DNA from: Ignavibacteriaceae bacterium
GTDB lineage: Bacteria > Bacteroidota > Ignavibacteria > Ignavibacteriales > Ignavibacteriaceae
Assembly: GCA_013360295.1 (NCBI GenBank)
Contig: JABWCL010000002.1
Location: forward strand, 1-64,000
DNA: 64,000 nt
Reading direction: 5' to 3'
Shown: in pieces, positions 8,623-17,439 of the stretch
Layout: each line of letters begins with the position of its first letter
Numbering within the stretch: position 1 is the stretch's first letter
Position numbers and translations under genes: made by a program
Notes under the pieces: model-generated
What the model was told of the DNA's origin: nothing
The model's input: the letters and a program-made list of their open reading frames with translations, nothing else
Database searches by the model: none

Positions 8623-9530
8623 AGGAAGAGGTTCGTAAGTGCGGGTTTAATATCGGGGAGTGATTTAATCCGGGCGGAGAGTTCCTCTTTGTGCTTGCCG
8701 GCAGCAATCATCAGCGCCGGATTGAGAGTATGAGACTTTACGGACAGGTCTTCAAAGTTACCGTGGTCGGAGCACATAAAAACAGTTGTATCTGCATCGT
8801 TGAAACCTGTAAATATTGCGGTAATAAAACGGTCAAACATTCGCACCAGTTTCTCAGCTTCGTCTTTGATCCTTCCGTGTCCGATGTGGTCTGTCAGGAA
8901 GTACTCATAAATTAGCAGATCATTCTCCGCGGACTTTCTTAATAATCTCTCTGCCGCCGCCTCCGGGGTTATTAAAGGCAGCTTATATCCAAGATGAATG
9001 TTCCATCTTTCACCGGTAATTTCCGCCGTCAGCGCATCACCGGCAAGAACTTCGTCCACACCATTGAGTCTAAGTCCGTTAAGCATTGCCGACATTGCGA
9101 ATGCTCCAAGCCTTTTTTTTCCGGCATTTATGTAATCAAAAAATACCTGTGGGTATGCGTTCATAAAATGGACTCTTTTTCCCGCTCTTAAAAAATCAGA
9201 GATTATGCTTTCCTTTTCGAGAAACGGAAGAAGAGTTGTATGGGGAAATGGCCCGAAGTGCTGCCCCACGATTTCTGAAGCGTTCACACCGCATAAAATT
9301 GAAGTCTGCCCCGTGCCGCTCTGCGGAAGTCCCTCAATCTCCATCCTGGCGTCAATTCCTTTAAGCAGTATCCTTTTATCAACAGATACCATAGGCAGGT
9401 TGCCTTCGTACGGCTGCCCGCCGAAAAACTTTTCAAAGAAATTCAGCCGGTAAATGAAAAACGGATTATTCACTTCATCATTTTTCCCTGCACCGAATCC
9501 ATCCACAAAAAGAAATATAAGTCTGCTCAT
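8619..9530 (-). CDS. Alkaline phosphatase superfamily metalloenzyme
   Basis: A soluble protein of about 303 residues with the alkaline phosphatase / phosphopentomutase fold. It opens with a metal-binding aspartate (LIFLFVDGFGAG), then has GLPQSGTGQTSILCG, where the catalytic Ser/Thr lies. The C-terminal metal ligands are in DHIGHG and CSDHGNFED. These residues suggest a working two-metal phosphomutase or phosphoesterase, but the substrate is unknown. The ATG at 9530 follows the dtd stop by one base and has an AAAGAG ribosome site. A TTG further upstream is less likely. It overlaps comEC by 4 bases and lies within the prmC-dtd-comEC operon. Confidence 0.8.
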   Translation of the reverse strand: MSRLIFLFVDGFGAGKNDEVNNPFFIYRLNFFEKFFGGQPYEGNLPMVSVDKRILLKGIDARMEIEGLPQSGTGQTSILCGVNASEIVGQHFGPFPHTTLLPFLEKESIISDFLRAGKRVHFMNAYPQVFFDYINAGKKRLGAFAMSAMLNGLRLNGVDEVLAGDALTAEITGERWNIHLGYKLPLITPEAAAERLLRKSAENDLLIYEYFLTDHIGHGRIKDEAEKLVRMFDRFITAIFTGFNDADTTVFMCSDHGNFEDLSVKSHTLNPALMIAAGKHKEELSARIKSLPDIKPALTNLFL

Positions 9531-9531
9531 C

Positions 9532-9987
9532 TTATTTCTCTTTTGACTCAACCATTACCGTAACGGGACCGGCGTTAACCAGGCTCACATCCATCATCGC
9601 CGCGAAGATTCCACTTTTTACTCTTTCGCCGCCAAGATTGAATTTCATCCTTTCAATAAACAATTCATATAGTCTGGAAGCCTCCTCCGGGCGCGCTGCC
9701 ATTGTAAAGTTGGGGCGGTTGCCTTTCGCCGTTTCACCATAAAGTGTGAACTGAGAAATAACCAATACCTCACCACCGGTATCTTTAAGGGAGAGATTCA
9801 TCTTCCCCTCCGCGTCCTCAAATATCCTGAGATTCGAACACTTGTCCGCGACAAAAATAACATCATCTTCCCTGTCGCCGGTTTTCACTCCAAGAAGTAT
9901 CAGCATTCCCGCGCCTATTACGGATTTATAATTTGCCTCTTCAACTTTCACTCCCGCCGAGGAGACCCTCTGAACAAGCGCTCTCAT
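9532..9987 (-). CDS. dtd: D-aminoacyl-tRNA deacylase
   Basis: DTD hydrolyses D-amino acids mischarged onto tRNA, a proofreading step in translation. The 151-residue protein has the full family pattern: MRALVQRVSSAGVKV at the start, the SQFTLYGETAKGNRPNF active-site segment, and the cross-subunit Gly-Pro motif near the end (NAGPVTV). Its ATG overlaps the prmC stop by 4 bases, so translation is probably coupled. The pairing of dtd with a release-factor methylase makes a small translation-quality module at the head of this operon. Confidence 0.96.
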   Translation of the reverse strand: MRALVQRVSSAGVKVEEANYKSVIGAGMLILLGVKTGDREDDVIFVADKCSNLRIFEDAEGKMNLSLKDTGGEVLVISQFTLYGETAKGNRPNFTMAARPEEASRLYELFIERMKFNLGGERVKSGIFAAMMDVSLVNAGPVTVMVESKEK

Positions 9988-10838
9988 TCCAGTACTCCTG
10001 TTATTATCCGGTCTATACCTGCAAAATCCTTGATTACATTCACGCTTACATACCCATTCTCCGCAAGAAGCCTGCTGACTTCCGCGCTCTGCCCCTGGGC
10101 AATCTCAAACGCAATTCTCCCGGGACGGTTCAATAAATTTTTTGCTTTCGGAGGGATAAGCCTGTAAAATGAATAGCCGTCTGAAAAATCCGTTACTGCG
10201 TATGCAGGCTCGTAATCCCGCACTTCAGCCTGTAATGTCCTGTAATCGTTATGTGAGACATAGGGAGGGTTTGAAACAACGATATCAAATCCGCCTTCAA
10301 GTTTTCCCTCAATTTCATTCACATCCAGATGAACAAATTCAACCCTTTCTGAAATACCTGTGAGGATTGCGTTATTCCTTGATGTTTCCACCGCGGCGGC
10401 GTCTCTGTCAATCCCGGTAATCCTGGCTCCCTCTATGCTCTTTGCGAGCGCTATCGCGATATTCCCGCTGCCGCTTCCGATATCCAGTATTTTTGGCGTT
10501 TCCATCCCAGATGTCAATCTGATAATTTCTTCCACAAGCAGTTCAGTCTCGGGCCTGGGAATGAGCACGTGGGGATTCACCTTCAACTCAAATCCCATGA
10601 ACTCAACTTTACCCAGTATATATTGAAGCGGTTCCCGGTTTCCTCTCCGGCGGAGGTACTCGCGGTAAGCATTGACCTCCGGCTCCTGAAGCGGGCGCTC
10701 AAACATAAGGTAGAGTCCAATGCGGTTCGTTCTGAGGATATCAGCCAGAAGAAGCTCCGCGTTCAGGCGCGGCGATTCAACCTGCTTTTTCGCCAGGTAA
10801 TCAGCAGATAAATTTAATATCTCAAGAATTGTCGGCAT
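9984..10838 (-). CDS. prmC: Peptide chain release factor N5-glutamine methyltransferase
   Basis: PrmC (HemK) methylates the GGQ glutamine of release factors RF1 and RF2. The 284-residue protein has an N-terminal helical substrate-recognition domain (1-90; LNAELLLADIL), the SAM-binding motif ILDIGSGSGNIAIALAK at about 115, and the diagnostic NPPYVS catalytic tetrapeptide at about 190. It is the first gene of a minus-strand operon of overlapping genes that runs through dtd, the phosphatase-fold enzyme and comEC. The 98-base gap to the divergent glycosyltransferase gene probably holds promoters for both directions. Confidence 0.95.
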   Translation of the reverse strand: MPTILEILNLSADYLAKKQVESPRLNAELLLADILRTNRIGLYLMFERPLQEPEVNAYREYLRRRGNREPLQYILGKVEFMGFELKVNPHVLIPRPETELLVEEIIRLTSGMETPKILDIGSGSGNIAIALAKSIEGARITGIDRDAAAVETSRNNAILTGISERVEFVHLDVNEIEGKLEGGFDIVVSNPPYVSHNDYRTLQAEVRDYEPAYAVTDFSDGYSFYRLIPPKAKNLLNRPGRIAFEIAQGQSAEVSRLLAENGYVSVNVIKDFAGIDRIITGVLE

Positions 10839-10936
10839 TTAGAGTAAAAATTATAAGTCAATTAATTAAATTGCAGAATTAATAAAAGTAAAGTTTTAAA
10901 TATAATTAATTGAAGTCATCAAACCCCTTCTGATCA

Positions 10937-11989
10937 ATGACGATTGAGAAAAACCGAGTAAAAAAAATTCTCTGCATCAAACTGAAAGGCATCGGCGATG
11001 TAATCCTTTCTTCGATCGTTCTGAAGAATCTGAGAGAAGATTTTCCGGATGCCAGGATAGACTTCCTGACTGAGCGCCCCAGTGAACCACTCCTGCGGAA
11101 TCTGCCGCTGATTAATGAAGTCCTCGTCCTTAAAAAAATGAGCTTTACTCAGACCGTCAGGTTTTACTGGGACATTATTTCCAGGAATTATGATCTGGTT
11201 CTTGACCTTTATTCTAACCCGAGGACCGCGCTGATTACTTACCTGAGCGGTGCCCGCTTCAGGGCGGGATTTCCTTATAGGGGAAGATCTTACGCATATA
11301 ATCTATTTGGCCCCGTTGAGAGAGACAAATTCCACGCTGCTCCGCTCCATCTGGAACTCCTTAAAAATATCGGCATCGCCCACTCGGACGATTCCTTCGC
11401 TATTTCTCTACCCGATGAATCTGAGCAATTTGCTGATAATTTCTTTAAAGAAAAATTTAAGCCGGGTGAATTTGTTTTTTGCATCAGCCCCTCCGGCGGC
11501 TGGGACTCCAAAAAGTGTACGACGGAAAAGTGGCTCGATGTCTGTACGTCCCTGTTTGATTTATATGAAGGGAAGATTTTATTGGTCTGGGGGCCGGACG
11601 ATGAAACGCAGGTAGATGAAATCAAAAGAACTCTGATTGATGACAGAATTATCAAGGCTCCGTTTACTGATATTACAAGAATGGGAGCCCTGATGAAGAG
11701 GTGCGGGCTCATAATCGCAAATGACAGCGGCCCGATGCACCTCGCGGTCGCTCTTGAACTTCCGGTATTAAGCATACACGGACCCACAAATCCCCGTTTC
11801 CAGGGGCCCTACGGAGATAAAAATCAGTGGGTCAGGCTCGATGAACTTGACTGCATAAGCTGTAACCTGCTGGTATGCCCTAAGAAAAAAGAGTGCTTCA
11901 ATGATCTCCCGTTCAGCCGGATACAGCATAAGATCGAAAAATTATTTACCGCTTATGGAATAGATGAAAGTGATATTAAAAAAAACTGA
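10937..11989 (+). CDS. Glycosyltransferase family 9 (heptosyltransferase-like), first of three
   Basis: This GT9 protein resembles ADP-heptose:LPS heptosyltransferases, GT-B enzymes that extend the lipopolysaccharide core at the inner membrane. The N-terminal motif ILCIKLKGIGDVILSS and the C-terminal donor-binding region, CGLIIANDSGPMHLAVAL followed by IHGPTNP, are both clear. The C-terminus also has four cysteines (DCISCNLLVCPKKKEC), a pattern seen in many GT9 proteins. It is 350 residues long and heads a run of three GT9 genes that overlap one another. No ribosome site stands out before the ATG. The sugar transferred is unknown. Confidence 0.9.
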   Translation: MTIEKNRVKKILCIKLKGIGDVILSSIVLKNLREDFPDARIDFLTERPSEPLLRNLPLINEVLVLKKMSFTQTVRFYWDIISRNYDLVLDLYSNPRTALITYLSGARFRAGFPYRGRSYAYNLFGPVERDKFHAAPLHLELLKNIGIAHSDDSFAISLPDESEQFADNFFKEKFKPGEFVFCISPSGGWDSKKCTTEKWLDVCTSLFDLYEGKILLVWGPDDETQVDEIKRTLIDDRIIKAPFTDITRMGALMKRCGLIIANDSGPMHLAVALELPVLSIHGPTNPRFQGPYGDKNQWVRLDELDCISCNLLVCPKKKECFNDLPFSRIQHKIEKLFTAYGIDESDIKKN

Positions 11990-13037
11990 AATATTCTTTA
12001 AGAATTTCCTTCTTAACTTAGTCCTGCTCTTCTTCCGTGCAAAAAAGAGGATTGACCCAGTAACTATTAATGCATCCCAGAAAGTACTGATTATCAGGCT
12101 CAACCGTGTCGGCGATGCTCTTATCACCACTCCGCTGATAAAGCTTGTCAAACAAAACACCGGTGCTTCTGTGTATGTGCTGGCGGACGCAAAAAATAGG
12201 TTCGCTTTCAGCAACAACCCTTTTATTGATGAGGTAATAATCTACCGGAAGGGCTTCAGCGGTTTCCGTAAGTTAGTGAAGAATATAAATTCGAAAAAAT
12301 TCGATCTGGTAATTGACTCTCACGATGATGTCTCTTTTACGGTTACGATGCTCGTCGGGATGATCAAAGCTCCCGCAAAAGCAGCCCTGAAAAAAAAGAA
12401 CAGCGCCATATTTACACACACGATAGAAAAACCCGATCCGCGAAATACACACGTCCTTCTTCGTGTGGCGGCCATCGCGGGCGCCCTTGGAATAAAATAC
12501 AATCCTGATGAATTGAAGGTTGTAGTTACCGTACCGGAAACATCAAATGAAGAAATGAAAAGCATTCTGCGGAAAAGATATCCTGAGAAAAAACTGCTTT
12601 TGGGAATTAATATTTCAGCGGGAAGTGACGCGAGATTCTGGGGTGTTGAGAATTTTAAGCGGCTCGGGAAGTGGATAAAAGAAAACTTTGATGTCAATTT
12701 GTTATTCACCTGTTCGCCCCGTGACTTGAAACTTGCACTTCAGATATCTTCCGATTCCGATACCGTCTTCGATGTGCCAAAGTTCGATGAATACACAGCG
12801 CTCATCAAAAATCTGGATTTGCTTTTTTCACCTGATACAGCTACGGTTCACGTCGCGTCAGCTTTTTCGCTGCCTGTCTTCGGGCTTTATGTCCACTATA
12901 ACACCACGGATATGATCTGGTCGCCTTACAGTTCAGAATTTGACGGAATAATCACTACCGAACCTAATTTTCAAAGTGTTACCTTTGAAGAGGTAATTAA
13001 TAAGTTTAAACCATTCCTGGAGAAATACCTTAAATGA
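11964..13037 (+). CDS. Glycosyltransferase family 9, second of three
   Basis: A second GT9 (heptosyltransferase-like) protein of 357 residues, overlapping the previous gene by 26 bases. It has the family's N-terminal glycine motif (LIIRLNRVGDALITTPLIK) at about residue 40, after a basic, hydrophobic leader that may associate with the membrane. The C-terminal donor site is LDLLFSPDTATVHVASAF. Unlike its two neighbours it lacks the C-terminal four-cysteine cluster. The differences among the three copies suggest successive, non-redundant sugar additions to the lipopolysaccharide core rather than recent duplicates. This is inference. Confidence 0.87.
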   Translation: MKVILKKTEIFFKNFLLNLVLLFFRAKKRIDPVTINASQKVLIIRLNRVGDALITTPLIKLVKQNTGASVYVLADAKNRFAFSNNPFIDEVIIYRKGFSGFRKLVKNINSKKFDLVIDSHDDVSFTVTMLVGMIKAPAKAALKKKNSAIFTHTIEKPDPRNTHVLLRVAAIAGALGIKYNPDELKVVVTVPETSNEEMKSILRKRYPEKKLLLGINISAGSDARFWGVENFKRLGKWIKENFDVNLLFTCSPRDLKLALQISSDSDTVFDVPKFDEYTALIKNLDLLFSPDTATVHVASAFSLPVFGLYVHYNTTDMIWSPYSSEFDGIITTEPNFQSVTFEEVINKFKPFLEKYLK

Positions 13038-14164
13038 TCAGAAACGCGCCTTATTGCAAGAATTTTAACGGCTACAAACCCTGCTTCCCCGATCACGATT
13101 GCTGGACAAACGGCTGCAAGGCAGAAAATCCGATTGGCACCAAAATACTGATAGTAAATCTGGATGCTATGGGCGATGTTCTTATGACCACTGCACAGCT
13201 TCACGGGATAAAACGGAAATTCCCGGTTTCTACAATATATTGGGTAACAATGAAAATTGCCGCCCCGCTTCTACAGAATAATCACCTTGTTGATTATGTT
13301 TATCCCTACGATTTTGAATCCCTTTCAATCCTTCAGCAGATTGAATTTGATTACGTTTACTCCTGCGATAAGTCCCAAAGATCCTGCGCGATTACAAATA
13401 TGGTGAAGGCGAAGAACAAACTGGGCTTCGGAATGGATCCTAATGGAAAAATTATTCCGCTGAACGCAGGAGCAAACTATAATTTCCTTCTTGGAATGGA
13501 TAACCACCTCAAGTTTAAGATAAATACCCGCACCGGGCAGGATTATCTCGCTGAAACCTTCGATCTGGAATTTAAAGGTGATGAGTATGTTTTTAACTTT
13601 ACTCCTGCCGAGATCGAATACACTAACACTTATATGAAAGAAAACGGACTAGGCGCTTCTGATGAAATAATTGGTTTCAATACCGGATGTTCTAACCTTT
13701 TTCCAAACAAAAAGATGACGGTCGAACAACATATCTTTCTTATCGAGAAACTCCTTGCCTTTAACAGATTCAAAATCCTGCTCCTTGGCGGACCGGAGGA
13801 TATTGAGAGGAATAAAGCGATTGCAGCTCCGTTCGGTGATAAAGTACTGAATACCCCTGCAACAAATGGTGTGAGAATGGGAGCATGCTACGAGAATATC
13901 CCTCAGCTTATCATTACCGGAGATTCTTTCGGGATGCACCTTGCCATAGCACTCAAGAAGTATGTAATCGCCTGGTTCGGTCTTAGCTGCTGGACTGAGA
14001 TCGAAATGTACGGGAGAGGCATTAAACTATGGCCTGAAGGCTTGGAGTGCTCGCCCTGCTGGAAAAAATCGTGCCCTTATAACCTTGAATGTATAGATAT
14101 GATCGACCTTAACAGAATTGTTAGTGAAACTGTAACTTTCTTCGATTCAGTTAAACAGAAATAA
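13034..14164 (+). CDS. Glycosyltransferase family 9 with cysteine-rich N-terminal extension, third of three
   Basis: The third GT9 protein, 376 residues, begins with an ATGA overlap on the previous gene. The GT-B motif ILIVNLDAMGDVLMTTAQ starts only at about residue 38. Before it lies an extension with four cysteines (C8, C17, C23, C28; YCKNFNGYKPCFPDHDCW). A second set sits near the C-terminus (CSPCWKKSCPYNLEC). The donor-binding region is ITGDSFGMHLAIAL. The two clusters could bind a metal or form disulfides; the N-terminal one is unusual for GT9. The likely role is in lipopolysaccharide or surface-glycan assembly. Confidence 0.85.
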   Translation: MIRNAPYCKNFNGYKPCFPDHDCWTNGCKAENPIGTKILIVNLDAMGDVLMTTAQLHGIKRKFPVSTIYWVTMKIAAPLLQNNHLVDYVYPYDFESLSILQQIEFDYVYSCDKSQRSCAITNMVKAKNKLGFGMDPNGKIIPLNAGANYNFLLGMDNHLKFKINTRTGQDYLAETFDLEFKGDEYVFNFTPAEIEYTNTYMKENGLGASDEIIGFNTGCSNLFPNKKMTVEQHIFLIEKLLAFNRFKILLLGGPEDIERNKAIAAPFGDKVLNTPATNGVRMGACYENIPQLIITGDSFGMHLAIALKKYVIAWFGLSCWTEIEMYGRGIKLWPEGLECSPCWKKSCPYNLECIDMIDLNRIVSETVTFFDSVKQK

Positions 14165-14174
14165 CTATTTAAAA

Positions 14175-15071
14175 ATGAATAACTTACCCCTAATCAGCTC
14201 CAGATTCGAAGAAGTAACCAGGACCGGTAAACCGCTGTTACTTGACGGAGCAGTCGGGTCATTACTTATTCAAAGACTGGGCGAGCCCAGATCAAAAATA
14301 TGGGCTTCTCAGTTCAATGAAACACATCCGGAAGAAGTTATTAAGCTTCATAAGGATTACATAACAGCGGGTGCTGATATCATTACGACCAATACCTTCA
14401 GGACCAACCCTGCATACCGCGAGCACGAGAAAGATGAGATTTCACGGAGTAATGCGATAAGGACAGGTGTACTGCTTGCTCAGGAAGCACGGGGAGCATC
14501 CTCTATTCTTATTGCCGGTTCAAATGCTCCCGCTGAGGATTGTTACCAGGCAGAGCGGACTCTCTCCCACTCCTTTCTGGAAAAAAATCACAAGGTACAT
14601 ATTTCCAAACTAATGGAATACGGTGCCGACTTCATCCTTAACGAAACCCAGAGTCACACAGATGAAATAGAGATCATAACACAATTCTGTGCCTCAGAGA
14701 AGATACCATATGGAATAAGTCTGTATTTCACTCCTAATCTTAAACTTCTCTCCGGGGAGGATATTCTTCCTGTGATAAATCGAATCCGTGAGTTCGATCC
14801 GCTTTTCATTTCATTTAATTGCGTGAGTATCGCTGCATTTGACTCGTTCATTTCTCAAAAGCTTTTCCCTTTTCGCTGGGGTTTTTATCTCAATTGCGGT
14901 ACAGGCAAAGCGACAGACATAATCCTGGAGTGCGGAATTGAACCCGATGAATACGCTTCACTCATTCGAAGATATTTGGAGTTAAGACCTGTGCTTATCG
15001 GTGCTTGCTGTGGTTCAAACCCGGCTCATATACGTTCACTGAGAAAGCTGATTGATGAAGATAATCATTAA
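14175..15071 (+). CDS. Homocysteine S-methyltransferase family protein
   Basis: A 298-residue TIM-barrel protein of the betaine-homocysteine / S-methylmethionine-homocysteine methyltransferase family, which transfers a methyl group to a zinc-bound thiol. The start LLLDGAVGSLLIQRLG and the segment GADIITTNTFRTNP are typical. The zinc-binding cysteines are present: one in SFNCV and the pair in GACCGSNPAHI. No cobalamin domain is present, so this is not a complete MetH. The methyl donor is unknown. It lies 10 bases after the GT9 genes and overlaps ispE by 17 bases, so it is probably co-transcribed. Confidence 0.85.
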   Translation: MNNLPLISSRFEEVTRTGKPLLLDGAVGSLLIQRLGEPRSKIWASQFNETHPEEVIKLHKDYITAGADIITTNTFRTNPAYREHEKDEISRSNAIRTGVLLAQEARGASSILIAGSNAPAEDCYQAERTLSHSFLEKNHKVHISKLMEYGADFILNETQSHTDEIEIITQFCASEKIPYGISLYFTPNLKLLSGEDILPVINRIREFDPLFISFNCVSIAAFDSFISQKLFPFRWGFYLNCGTGKATDIILECGIEPDEYASLIRRYLELRPVLIGACCGSNPAHIRSLRKLIDEDNH

Positions 15072-15909
15072 TTCACACGCAAAAATAAACTTCGGGCTGA
15101 ACATTATCCGTAAGCGGGAGGATGGTTTTCACGACCTTAACACTATCTTCTACCCTGTCGACCTGCACGATGTTCTGACATTTACTAAGGCTGATGCTAT
15201 TTCTCTTACCACGGATTCACACGAACTTTCCGCAGATATATCATCAAATCTTATTATGAAATCTGTGAGGGCGCTCGAGGAATTTACAAACAAAAAACTC
15301 CCGTGCAAGATCCATCTGGAAAAGAAAATACCGATGGGCGCCGGACTTGGAGGAGGAAGTTCAAACGCTGCGTGCACACTTCTCAGCCTGAATGACCTAT
15401 ATAATTTGAATGTATCAATCGCGGAACTAATGAAGATTGCCGCCGGGATTGGCTCCGACGTAGCCTGTTTTCTCCGTCCCAATCCTACATTCGGTGAAAG
15501 CCGCGGAGAAAAACTGACCGATATTGACTTCCATATAAATAAACCGATGGTATTGCTCAATCCCGGTATCCACGTGTCCACCGTGTGGGCATACCAGAAC
15601 ATAACCCCCCGCATGCCGGATTACGACTTACGAACCCTTGTAAAAAATGAAACGGATGATTATCGAATTTACAGGGATAAAGTGGTAAACGATTTTGAAT
15701 CGCCGGTATTCCGTGAGTTTCCTGTCCTTAGAAAACTGAAGGAGGATTTTTACGCTAGCGGCGCCGGGTTTGCGCTGATGAGCGGAAGCGGTTCAACTCT
15801 TTTCGGAATTTTTTCAACTCCTGAAGACGCAGTCTCGTTTTCAGAAAGATATAAGGATAGATATTTTGTTTTCACTCAATTACCGGATAACGATGAAAGT
15901 ACATTATAG
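15055..15909 (+). CDS. ispE: 4-diphosphocytidyl-2-C-methyl-D-erythritol kinase
   Basis: IspE phosphorylates CDP-methylerythritol in the MEP route to isoprenoids. The 284-residue GHMP kinase shows the N-terminal HAKINFGLNIIRKREDGFH, the ATP-binding loop PMGAGLGGGSSNAAC, and the C-terminal GFALMSGSGSTLFGIF. I chose ATG at 15055 rather than the TTG three bases earlier. It overlaps the upstream gene by 17 bases and the amidase downstream by 17 bases, so the three genes are tightly packed. The gene shows that this organism makes isoprenoids by the MEP pathway. Confidence 0.95.
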   Translation: MKIIINSHAKINFGLNIIRKREDGFHDLNTIFYPVDLHDVLTFTKADAISLTTDSHELSADISSNLIMKSVRALEEFTNKKLPCKIHLEKKIPMGAGLGGGSSNAACTLLSLNDLYNLNVSIAELMKIAAGIGSDVACFLRPNPTFGESRGEKLTDIDFHINKPMVLLNPGIHVSTVWAYQNITPRMPDYDLRTLVKNETDDYRIYRDKVVNDFESPVFREFPVLRKLKEDFYASGAGFALMSGSGSTLFGIFSTPEDAVSFSERYKDRYFVFTQLPDNDESTL

Positions 15910-16507
15910 ACTTTTTATAGTCCTGTTATTATCAGCGCTTTTTGCGGGCTGTGCTTCTACTGGAGAGCCGCTTAATGTGACAATCCAATCTCGGGAGGTG
16001 TGGAACGCCACTCCCCCGCGCCCATTTAAAGTACACGTTCCGGATAAAATCACCGTTCATCACGAAGGGACTTTCTTCGATCCCGCGAAGCACAATGCCG
16101 CAGACCACATAAAGCGTGTGCAGACCTGGGGAATGGGGCCGGACAGGAAATGGATTGATATTCCCTATCACTTCCTCATTGATTTTGATGGTGTTATTTA
16201 CGAAGGGAGAAATGTCTTTACCGTTGGGGAAACCAATACTGAATATGATCCTTCCGGTCACCTGCTCATCTCGTGCCTCGGGAATTTTGAAGAACAGGAA
16301 GTCGGGGAAAAAACACTAAATGCCCTGACTGAGCTGCTCGCATATTCGTGCAAAAAATATGATATCAGCCCTGACTCCATAAAGACGCATCGCGACTACG
16401 CAAAAACATCCTGCCCCGGGAAAAATATGTATAAATACTTTTCTGACGGGACGATGGTAAAGCGAGTTAAAGAAATCCTTAAATCACGGCAGATTCAAGG
16501 AATCTGA
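15893..16507 (+). CDS. PGRP-type N-acetylmuramoyl-L-alanine amidase lipoprotein
   Basis: A predicted lipoprotein: MKVHYRLFIVLLLSALFAGC ends in a lipobox (LFAGC). The mature part is a zinc amidase of the PGRP/Amidase_2 fold that cuts the bond between muramic acid and the stem peptide. The zinc ligands are seen in KITVHHEGT and near the end in KTHRDYAKTSCPGKNMY. Residues around YHFLIDFDGVIYEGRN are typical. The ATG at 15893 is preferred to a TTG 27 bases upstream because it begins the signal peptide directly. It runs into an LD-carboxypeptidase from the other strand, with a 29-base overlap of the two 3' ends. Confidence 0.9.
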   Translation: MKVHYRLFIVLLLSALFAGCASTGEPLNVTIQSREVWNATPPRPFKVHVPDKITVHHEGTFFDPAKHNAADHIKRVQTWGMGPDRKWIDIPYHFLIDFDGVIYEGRNVFTVGETNTEYDPSGHLLISCLGNFEEQEVGEKTLNALTELLAYSCKKYDISPDSIKTHRDYAKTSCPGKNMYKYFSDGTMVKRVKEILKSRQIQGI

Positions 16508-17420
16508 TCCTTTTCTTTTTCGGGGAGATCTTAATATTTATGCCAAAAGGAATCGTATGGTTTCTTTTAATATGTCCGTGCGGGAAGTTGGTAACAAAAG
16601 GCACATTCAGTCGCCCAAAATAATCAGTGAAGACCTCTTCCGCGGTAAGTGTCCGTTTTTCCTTATCCGGTTCCTCTGAATCGGAAAATACGCCTGCAAT
16701 CAATCCATTTACCCTGTCCCAGCCTTTCAGGAGCATTAACTGATTCAGCAACCTGTCAATCCTGTAAGGCGGTTCACCGATATCTTCAGTGAGTACAATT
16801 TTATTTTTTAAGGAAGGTAAATAAGGCGTCCCCGCGCTCGCGGAGAATAATGCCAGGTTTCCGCCTATTATTCTTCCCTCTGTATCTTTATCTCCGTGAA
16901 AAATTGTCTCACGTCCTTCATCCGGAGTAAAGTCACCGGGAGCTTTATCCGAAGTAACCATTCTCCAGAAAATCTCCTCTGTATATTTTTCCACCGATGA
17001 ATGGAAGTCAACCGCGGCCATCGGCCCGGCAAACGTTACAAGTCCGCACCTGGCAAGAAAAGCCATCTGGAGGGATGTAATATCGCTGTACCCGACAAAT
17101 ATCTTAGGGTTTTTACTGATAATTTTATATGAAATCTTCCCTAATAATCTCGGAGAACCATAACCGCCTCTGAGACAAATGACAGCCTTAACATTTTTAT
17201 CACCAAACATATCGTGCAGGTCTTCAAGCCTCTCCTCATCAGTTCCCGCGAGATATCCGTGATACTTCCCGAGGTGCTTTCCCGGTTTCACCCGGTAACC
17301 AACAGATTCGAAGTATTTTACCGCTCTTTCGATGCGTGTCAGGTCATCGGGTGAAGACGCTGGTGAGATCAATCCTATTATATCACCCTTATTTAATTTT
17401 GCTGGTTTTACGACTTTCAT
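16479..17420 (-). CDS. LD-carboxypeptidase (peptidase family S66)
   Basis: A 313-residue member of the LdcA/MccF serine peptidase family, which removes the terminal D-alanine from tetrapeptides during murein recycling in the cytoplasm. The protein begins with PAKLNKGDIIGLISPASSP. It shows ICLRGGYGSPRLL and the nucleophile motif FVGYSDITSLQ, and later GRIIGGNLALFSAS and the conserved glutamate-containing VLTEDIGEPPYRID. No signal peptide is present. It converges with the PGRP amidase, another peptidoglycan enzyme. The 20 bases before its ATG separate it from the Pho-box-like array, which by orientation more likely serves the plus strand. Confidence 0.92.
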   Translation of the reverse strand: MKVVKPAKLNKGDIIGLISPASSPDDLTRIERAVKYFESVGYRVKPGKHLGKYHGYLAGTDEERLEDLHDMFGDKNVKAVICLRGGYGSPRLLGKISYKIISKNPKIFVGYSDITSLQMAFLARCGLVTFAGPMAAVDFHSSVEKYTEEIFWRMVTSDKAPGDFTPDEGRETIFHGDKDTEGRIIGGNLALFSASAGTPYLPSLKNKIVLTEDIGEPPYRIDRLLNQLMLLKGWDRVNGLIAGVFSDSEEPDKEKRTLTAEEVFTDYFGRLNVPFVTNFPHGHIKRNHTIPFGINIKISPKKKRIRFLESAVI

Positions 17421-17439
17421 ACTTACCTCGGTTGGTTTC

